DNA from: Candidatus Avisuccinivibrio pullicola | Lineage (GTDB): Bacteria > Pseudomonadota > Gammaproteobacteria > Enterobacterales > Succinivibrionaceae | Assembly (NCBI GenBank): GCA_018713485.1 | Contig: DVOQ01000012.1 | Location: 1 to 37,214, forward strand | Length of the DNA stretch: 37,214 bases | Reading direction: 5' to 3' | Shown: piece by piece, positions 32,332 to 37,214 of the stretch | Layout: each line of letters opens with the position of its first letter | Position numbering within the stretch: the first letter of the stretch is position 1 | Position numbers and translations under genes: made by a program | Notes under the pieces: model-generated | What the model was told of the DNA's origin: nothing | What the model saw: the letters and a program-made list of their open reading frames with translations, nothing else | Databases searched by the model: none

Positions 32332-32354
32332 TGAAAATAATCCTTTATTATCAA
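32325..32354 (-). promoter_or_regulatory. Promoter of the ssb-like gene
   Basis: The minus strand has TTGATA (32349-32354), an 18-base spacer and TATAAC (32325-32330), about 100 bases before the start. The -10 overlaps one of two dyads. A second TATAAC at 32266-32271 lacks a -35. Confidence 0.55.
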
Positions 32355-32435
32355 ATAATTACTCTGGGATCTTTTTACAGGCCTTTTCAACTTTGCCGCC
32401 AAGCGGACCGGAAAGCTGCCCTTCTGTCTGTCCTC

Positions 32436-33308
32436 TTAAAGATAGAAAAGTACCACGAACAGCACCATTGCCACGGAAAGAGCCACCTTGGTGAAGAAAG
32501 TGCCGCGACTTAAGGAGCCCATGATCTCGTCGCGATAAAAGATAAAGGTGATAACCACACCGAATACCCCGCGCAGGGACTGCAAAATGGTGCCCGAAAC
32601 GAGACCAGAGAGATTAAAGCCCACCACGCACAGTGTGGCCGAGGCGATCCACGTAAGCGAGGGCAGACTCACGTGCAGGAGATCCACGGGCTTAATATGA
32701 CGCAGAGGACAGAAGGGTACGAAAAATAGTCCCGCGGCCACGTAATTGATGCAGGTGGTAATAAGCACCTGCTCAATCCCCGAGCTTACGGGTATGGTTT
32801 TAGCCATGGAGGTAATACCGATATCCGAGAGCACGTAACAGGTGGTCGAAAGCACCACAAAAATCAGCGCTTTAGGACGGATGCGTCCCGAGAGGGCGGA
32901 AAACCAGACCGCCACCCCGATAATCAGGGCCACCGCCGCGTACTGCTGAACCGAAAGCGACTGCCCCCAGATAAGCAGCGAGATAAAGCACAGAACGGGG
33001 ATCTTGAGCGCTAAAAGCGGAGAGACGATGGAGGCGTCGCTGACGCGCAGCGCGCAGAACATGAAGTACTGCGCTAAAAGGAAGGGCACGTTAGTACGGA
33101 TGAGATAGAGAATATGCTCTGTCTCAAAGTAGCGCCAGTAACCCATGACCACTAAGGGCACGGTAAGCAGCAGGGCCATGTAGATGAAGGTGGCGGCCAG
33201 CAGGTTAAAGCCGGAGATGCCGTACTTAATCTGGCAGTCCTTGGTTACGGCATAGTTAAAGGCCTGGCCAATTGCGCCCAGTAAACTGGCGATGATTCCG
33301 GTAAGCAT
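32436..33308 (-). CDS. EamA/DMT-family membrane transporter
   Basis: The 290-residue product has about ten hydrophobic helices in two homologous halves, the layout of drug/metabolite transporters. It starts with LTGIIASLLGAIGQAFNYAV, has ALRVSDASIVSPLLALKIPVL at the end of the first half, and in the second half GLVSGTILQSLRGVFGVVITF followed by the short YRDEI loop. These are typical EamA positions. Substrate cannot be told from sequence; family members export amino acids, sugars or other metabolites. It follows trpS after a hairpin and has its own -10 element. Confidence 0.8.
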   Translation of the reverse strand: MLTGIIASLLGAIGQAFNYAVTKDCQIKYGISGFNLLAATFIYMALLLTVPLVVMGYWRYFETEHILYLIRTNVPFLLAQYFMFCALRVSDASIVSPLLALKIPVLCFISLLIWGQSLSVQQYAAVALIIGVAVWFSALSGRIRPKALIFVVLSTTCYVLSDIGITSMAKTIPVSSGIEQVLITTCINYVAAGLFFVPFCPLRHIKPVDLLHVSLPSLTWIASATLCVVGFNLSGLVSGTILQSLRGVFGVVITFIFYRDEIMGSLSRGTFFTKVALSVAMVLFVVLFYL

Positions 33309-33333
33309 AGATGCACCTCACGAGAACTCAGGC

Positions 33334-33339
33334 ATTGTA
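33334..33339 (-). promoter_or_regulatory. -10 element of the EamA transporter gene
   Basis: TACAAT on the minus strand lies about 25 bases before the start. The -35 is weak. Confidence 0.4.
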
Positions 33340-33370
33340 CCTAATGCCGCAGTTTAAAGCGCCAGCGCAC

Positions 33371-33395
33371 CATGACGGGGCGGCGCCCCGTCATG
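33371..33395 (-). other. Strong hairpin after trpS
   Basis: A perfect 11-bp stem (33371-33381 with 33385-33395) with a 3-base loop lies 18 bases past the trpS stop. No T-run follows, so it may be a weak terminator or an mRNA 3'-end stabiliser. Confidence 0.6.
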
Positions 33396-33412
33396 CATAA
33401 AGGAAGGAAAGT

Positions 33413-34420
33413 CTATCTTAAGGGCGCGACGAAGCCTATCTTCTCATAGACCTTATCGAGGGTGACGCGGGCGCGTTCCTGAGCCTTGGCAGCTCCCTTC
33501 TTAAAGACTTCCTTTAAGTAAGTCTCGTCAGCGCGCAGGGTGCGGTAGCGTTCCTGAATGGGCTCTAGCATCGCCACCACGGCCTCGCCGACCTCACTCT
33601 TGAAGTTACCGTACATCTGACCCTTAAAGTGCTCCACAAGAGCCTCCACGTCCTGCCCCGTCGCGGCCGACATGAGCTCCAGGAGATTGGAGACGCCGGG
33701 TTTCTTTTCCCAGTCATAGGCCACGACCGGCGGGTTGTCCGAGTCGGTCACGGCACGCTTTAATTTCTTTAAGATGGACTTGGGATCCTCAAGGATGCGG
33801 ATGACGTTATTGGGATTGTCATCGGACTTGGACATCTTCTTGGTGGGTTCCTGCAATGACATGATGCGGGCACCGGCCTTGGGGAAGAAGCCCTCGGGCA
33901 GGACGAAGGTCTCGCCGTAAAGATTGTTAAAGCGCTCGGCGATATCGCGGGTCAGCTCAATGTGCTGGCGCTGATCGTCACCCACCGGAACCTTGTGGGC
34001 CTGATAGAGCAGGATATCCGCCACCATCAGCACGGGATAATTGAAAAGACCGGCCGTGACGTTGTTGGAATAGCGGGCGGCCTTGTCCTTGTACTGCGTC
34101 ATGCGCGAGAGCTCGCCTACCTGGGTGTAGCAGTTTAAGACCCAGCCTAACTGCGTATGCTCAGGCACATGCGATTGCAGGAAGATCACGCTCTTATCGG
34201 GATCGATACCGGCGGCAAGGAAGATCGCGAGAGTATTTAAGGTATTGTCGCGTAAGGTCGCCGGATCCTGACGCACGGTGATGGCATGCTCGTCCACCAC
34301 GCAGTAAATGCAGTCATGCGTATCCTGCATCGGCACCCAGTTGCGCAGGGAGCCGATGTAATTACCCACGGAAAGCTCACCTGACGGCTGAATACCGGAA
34401 AAGACGATCTCTTTTGTCAT
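33413..34420 (-). CDS. trpS: Tryptophanyl-tRNA synthetase
   Basis: TrpS is the class I enzyme that charges tRNA-Trp. The 335-residue product has the HIGH-type region in [16 protein letters not shown] (residues 8-23), the [26 protein letters not shown] stretch (about 131-156) that binds tryptophan, and KMSKS at 195-199. Length is normal. It follows gph by 44 bases, and a -10 element lies inside the end of gph. It completes the damX-rpe-gph-trpS order. Confidence 0.98.
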   Translation of the reverse strand: MTKEIVFSGIQPSGELSVGNYIGSLRNWVPMQDTHDCIYCVVDEHAITVRQDPATLRDNTLNTLAIFLAAGIDPDKSVIFLQSHVPEHTQLGWVLNCYTQVGELSRMTQYKDKAARYSNNVTAGLFNYPVLMVADILLYQAHKVPVGDDQRQHIELTRDIAERFNNLYGETFVLPEGFFPKAGARIMSLQEPTKKMSKSDDNPNNVIRILEDPKSILKKLKRAVTDSDNPPVVAYDWEKKPGVSNLLELMSAATGQDVEALVEHFKGQMYGNFKSEVGEAVVAMLEPIQERYRTLRADETYLKEVFKKGAAKAQERARVTLDKVYEKIGFVAPLR

Positions 34421-34432
34421 AAAGTCCTCACT

Positions 34433-34456
34433 GCCCGCAGGAGGCGGGCATTTTTT
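34433..34456 (+). terminator. Terminator-shaped hairpin facing the plus strand before trpS
   Basis: A 6-bp stem (34433-34438 with 34444-34449) with a 5-base loop is followed on the plus strand by A and six T residues. No plus-strand gene is upstream. On the trpS transcript it is a leader hairpin with loop CTCCT, close before the ribosome binding site. Confidence 0.55.
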
Positions 34457-34464
34457 AAGCTCGG

Positions 34465-35163
34465 TTAATTTTCAGGAAGGGATTGTAGCAGAGAGATGAA
34501 AGCGGCATAACTGTCAAAGACGTAATCTGGCTGAGACTCTCTCACGTCACGCCCGCGGTTGTAGCCAAAGGTAAAGGCGATCACCCCCGTGCCGGCATTG
34601 CGTCCGGCCGCGAAATCATTGACGCTGTCGCCTACCATGCACGCGTCCTCAGGTTTCACGCCTAACTTTTCGCACACGTACCACACCGGATGGGGATCAG
34701 GTTTGCGCTCTTTTAGCACTTCACCGCCCAAAATGAGGTCAAATAAGTCGGCAAGGCCCATAAAGTTAAGGAGCGGCACGGCAAAACTCTGCGCCTTATT
34801 CGTAAGGACCGCGGTCTTAATGCCGCGTCTCCTGCACAGCTCAAGGCATTCCCTCACCCCGGGATAGACGGTGAAATTCTCATTTAAATGCGCTCCATAC
34901 TCCTCGTCAAAGAGCTGACGGGCCTTAACGCGCACCGCCTCGGGAACGTCCGTAACCTCGGCGCCGGTCCTTAAGGTCAGGGCCCGCGCAAGGAGCAGGC
35001 CAATGCCATTGCCGATATAGTCGGACACCTGCTCCATGGAAGGTACGGCATAGCCCATGCGCCGGCACACCGCCTGCACCGCAGCCCCTAACTGCGGCAG
35101 GGTGTGCGCGAGCGTTCCGTCGAGATCAAAGATCAGCAGCGCGGGCTTATGCGTCAGCGCCAT
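34465..35163 (-). CDS. gph: Phosphoglycolate phosphatase (HAD family)
   Basis: Gph removes 2-phosphoglycolate formed during repair of oxidised DNA ends. The 232-residue HAD-superfamily product has motif [11 protein letters not shown] (residues 12-21), motif II in AVLTNKAQ, motif III Lys in [10 protein letters not shown], and motif [16 protein letters not shown]. It starts directly after the rpe stop (TAGATG) and lies before trpS, the classic order. Other small HAD phosphatases are possible on sequence alone; the context supports Gph. Confidence 0.92.
   Translation of the reverse strand: MALTHKPALLIFDLDGTLAHTLPQLGAAVQAVCRRMGYAVPSMEQVSDYIGNGIGLLLARALTLRTGAEVTDVPEAVRVKARQLFDEEYGAHLNENFTVYPGVRECLELCRRRGIKTAVLTNKAQSFAVPLLNFMGLADLFDLILGGEVLKERKPDPHPVWYVCEKLGVKPEDACMVGDSVNDFAAGRNAGTGVIAFTFGYNRGRDVRESQPDYVFDSYAAFISLLQSLPEN
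34482..34490 (-). promoter_or_regulatory. trpS promoter, extended -10 inside gph
   Basis: The minus strand reads TGC then TACAAT, with a weak TTATGC 17 bases upstream. It lies within the last codons of gph and would give trpS its own transcript. Confidence 0.45.
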
Positions 35164-35850
35164 CTACGCCTCCTTTACCGGAGAGACGAGCCCCGCAAGC
35201 AGCGCGCTTAAGGCCGCGGGACGATCGGCCTTACCAAAGAAAGCCGATCCCACCACGAAGATATTGGCTCCGGCCCTTGCGCACTGTCCCACGGTCTGGG
35301 CATCCACGCCCCCGTCCACCTCGATGGCAGGACGGACATTGGCCTCCGCGGCCATGCGGCGGATGTCGGCCACTTTCTGCAGCGCCGCGGGAATGAGTTT
35401 CTGTCCGCCAAAGCCGGGGTTTACCGTCATCACGAGCACGAAATCAAGTTTATCCCACAGATAGCGCAGCATCTGCGGCGGGGTACCGGGGTTTAAGACC
35501 AGACCGGCCTGCACCCCGAGCTCCCGGATATGGCTTAACATGCGATCGCAGTGCACGCAGGCCTCAGGGTGGAAGGAGATCATCCCGGCACCCGCCCCGG
35601 CATAGGCGTCCACGATCTCCTCGGTGACGGGAGAAACCATGAGATGAACGTCAAAGACCGCCTCCGGATAGCGCTGATGCAGAGCCTTTAAGAACATCGG
35701 GCCAAAGGTAAGATTGGGCACGAAGTGATAGTCCATGACATCAAAATGAATGATGTCGATACCGGCCTTGAGGGCCTCTCCCACGTCATCACCTAAGCGT
35801 AATAAATCGGCCGAGAGAATCGAGCCTGCGAATGAATAGCGTTTTTCCAT
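35164..35850 (-). CDS. rpe: Ribulose-phosphate 3-epimerase
   Basis: Rpe interconverts ribulose 5-phosphate and xylulose 5-phosphate in the pentose phosphate pathway. The 228-residue TIM-barrel product has SILSADLLRLGDDV, the metal-ligand segment IIHFDVMDYHFVPNLTFGP, FDVHLMV, the VMTVNPGFGGQ loop and the phosphate-binding IEVDGGVDAQT, with AGANIFVVGSAFF at the end. It lies ten bases after the damX-like gene. In E. coli dam separates damX and rpe; here it does not. Confidence 0.97.
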   Translation of the reverse strand: MEKRYSFAGSILSADLLRLGDDVGEALKAGIDIIHFDVMDYHFVPNLTFGPMFLKALHQRYPEAVFDVHLMVSPVTEEIVDAYAGAGAGMISFHPEACVHCDRMLSHIRELGVQAGLVLNPGTPPQMLRYLWDKLDFVLVMTVNPGFGGQKLIPAALQKVADIRRMAAEANVRPAIEVDGGVDAQTVGQCARAGANIFVVGSAFFGKADRPAALSALLAGLVSPVKEA

Positions 35851-35860
35851 GCTGCCCTCT

Positions 35861-36988
35861 TTAGCGGTTCACTGCCGCCATTTCCTGCTTAACCGTGCCA
35901 AAACTCTTGGCAAAGGGAGCTGCGCCCTTAACATAAGCGGGTAACTGCCTTGCCGCGTCCAAAGCCGCCTCACGGGAAGGATACTCACCGACAATCAGCA
36001 CGTACCACGGAGCTCCCTCGCGTAAAGTCTCATAAATCCAGTAACGTCCGCTTAAGCCCGCCGACACCTCGATGATATTGGCGCGGTTAGAGCCCGCCAC
36101 CACCTGCACCGTGTAATGCGCTGCGTTCTTAAGCGCAATTTCAGAAGAACCGCCGGGGATGGCCTCCCCGGTAAAGGGCACGTTCTCAGCTCTCACCACT
36201 CCCGAAGAGACGACGCTCTTCTCCCTCTGCGTGGCCGGAGCTTTTACCTCTGTGGAGGGCCGCGAGGAATTATCCCCGGTACGCACCTGCCCCTGAGGGG
36301 CGTTCTGCTCCGCTCTCACCTGAGTCCTGGGCTCCTCCTTTACGGGTGCCTTTGCCGGAGCGGGTGCTGCCTCCTTTACAGGAGATGCTTTTTCCGGTGC
36401 TGCCTTAGCCTGTTCCGGTACAGGCTTAGCGGCATTCTGCGCAGGTTCAGCCTGCGCCTTACTCTCCGTGTCAGAACCGGTGCGCACCGCGCTGTCGGCA
36501 CGCTGCAGCGTTCCCAGGGATTCAGCGGAGGCAGATCCCGCAGCTTCAGCCTTAGCGGGAGCGTTCTGCGTCTCCGTTACCGGAGGGTTTTTAGAAAAGT
36601 TCTCCTCAATGCGTGACAGCTCATCGCCCGTGATCACCACCGACTTGGAAGTCGTGGCTTCAGGAGTGTCCGCATCGATCCCCGGGGGCACAGGTCTTTG
36701 CAGCGCCCCCTCGTCGATGACGATATTGGAGCCGCTCTCTCTGCTCTCGCTCCCGGAAAGACTGGCGGTAGTCGCCACCTCCGATACCGAGGGCTCGGTT
36801 TCCGAGCTTAAGAAGAAGGGCACGAAACATAAGACCGCAATGACGAGCAGGACGATGGCGACAAAAATCTTGCTTAAACCGCCTTTTTTAGGTGCCCCAG
36901 CCTGAGGACGGGCCTCAGGAGCCTTAGTCTTAGGAGCCGTCTTTGCGGCAGGTAGAGGTTTAACTGTGTTTTTCGCGTTTTCCGGCAT
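35861..36988 (-). CDS. damX: DamX-like SPOR-domain cell-division protein
   Basis: DamX binds septal peptidoglycan through a SPOR domain and joins the divisome. The 375-residue product has a basic cytoplasmic N-terminus (about 1-38, Lys/Ala/Pro-rich), one membrane helix (about 39-64), a long low-complexity periplasmic linker rich in Ala, Pro, Glu and Ser (about 65-290), and a C-terminal SPOR domain (about 293-365: AAHYTVQVVAGSNRANI, WYVLIVGEYPSREAA, LPAYVKGAAPFAKSFG). Order damX-rpe-gph-trpS supports DamX over other SPOR proteins. The linker evolves fast, so identity rests on layout and context. GGAGGG precedes the ATG closely. Confidence 0.85.
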   Translation of the reverse strand: MPENAKNTVKPLPAAKTAPKTKAPEARPQAGAPKKGGLSKIFVAIVLLVIAVLCFVPFFLSSETEPSVSEVATTASLSGSESRESGSNIVIDEGALQRPVPPGIDADTPEATTSKSVVITGDELSRIEENFSKNPPVTETQNAPAKAEAAGSASAESLGTLQRADSAVRTGSDTESKAQAEPAQNAAKPVPEQAKAAPEKASPVKEAAPAPAKAPVKEEPRTQVRAEQNAPQGQVRTGDNSSRPSTEVKAPATQREKSVVSSGVVRAENVPFTGEAIPGGSSEIALKNAAHYTVQVVAGSNRANIIEVSAGLSGRYWIYETLREGAPWYVLIVGEYPSREAALDAARQLPAYVKGAAPFAKSFGTVKQEMAAVNR

Positions 36989-37053
36989 ACCGCCCTCCCG
37001 AGCGCACGATCTTTATCCGGGCCTTTCCCGGAGTCTCAAGCCTGATGGTCCTG

Positions 37054-37059
37054 ATTATA
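37054..37059 (-). promoter_or_regulatory. damX promoter, consensus -10
   Basis: A perfect TATAAT on the minus strand, preceded by TGTGGC, lies about 65 bases before the damX start. No -35 is evident (GGAGG occupies that place). Confidence 0.5.
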
Positions 37060-37102
37060 GCCACAATTTTTCACCTCCTCCCTAAAAGACCTCTAAATTG
37101 TG

Positions 37103-37139
37103 AGCCGCAGAGGCAAGCCTCCCTCTCTGCCGGCTTTTT
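37103..37139 (+). terminator. Terminator-shaped hairpin facing the plus strand, upstream of damX
   Basis: A 10-bp stem with a one-base bulge (37103-37112 with 37125-37135) is followed on the plus strand by TTTTT. No plus-strand gene is upstream, so it would stop antisense transcription or act only as a hairpin at the end of an upstream minus-strand gene beyond the window. Confidence 0.5.
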
Positions 37140-37214
37140 AGAAACCGCCCCCTGAATTAATTTTTTTAAGGCAATCTTTCATTGACCTGAGATAACATTA
37201 AGCTTTCTCTAAAA

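Noticed and set aside
37170..37213. End of a minus-strand gene at the right edge (15 codons to a TAA at about 37168)
   Set aside because: The frame reads FRESLMLSQVNERLP then stop, which could be the end of an upstream gene such as aroB, but 15 codons are too few to support a call.

Overview
The window looks like chromosomal DNA of a Gram-negative gammaproteobacterium. It is GC-rich by eye, motile and peroxide-defended, and it respires through a sodium-pumping NADH dehydrogenase. Pointers are the damX-rpe-gph-trpS order, a six-gene nqr operon, a Vibrio/Aeromonas-like arrangement of flgA divergent from cheV-cheR-flgBC, and gammaproteobacterial forms of RpsB, PheST, Dxs and AhpC. An anaerobic or microaerobic relative of Aeromonadales/Succinivibrionaceae is my best guess, but the family is inference. 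Thirty-six protein genes are supported, 32 of them on the minus strand. No rRNA, tRNA, insertion sequence, phage gene or CRISPR array was seen.

Layout, left to right. 1-1650: tsf (cut by the window edge) and rpsB, with a structured rpsB leader and an intercistronic terminator/attenuator. 1721-3959: a small membrane protein (+) overlapping tail-to-tail a large secreted protein of unknown function (-). 4106-10171: nqrABCDEF with its promoter and terminator. 10284-18054: a polycistron read pheS-pheT-xseB-ispA-dxs-ampG, joining tRNA charging, DNA repair, isoprenoid precursor synthesis and muropeptide recycling. 18081-20515: ahpC followed by a flavoprotein reductase whose domains are in the reverse order of AhpF. 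20597-21446: a ZIP metal transporter (+). 21447-22070: an unexplained non-coding island with repeated TGTGGGA motifs, a DnaA-box-like site and an AT-rich core. 22071-26341: flgBC with a sigma-54-type promoter, then cheR, cheV and divergent flgA. 26342-26737: non-coding with several hairpins. 26738-30977: glyA-ribD-ribE-ribH-nusB. 30978-31651: flgM and its upstream region. 31705-33339: an SSB-like protein and an EamA-type transporter. 33371-37059: damX-rpe-gph-trpS.

How it fits together. Most genes are housekeeping. The interest lies in rearranged or missing partners and in non-coding structure. The AhpC reductase is a domain-swapped AhpF. dam is absent between damX and rpe, ribBA and nrdR are absent from the rib cluster, and apbE/nqrM do not follow nqrF. 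The flagellar rod operon stops after flgC at a terminator.

Many promoters share a TAAAAT or TACAAT -10, often with an upstream TGC (extended -10) and a poor -35. For nqrA and ahpC this -10 overlaps the first possible ATG of the open frame, so those longest frames cannot be the proteins and the starts given here are further downstream.
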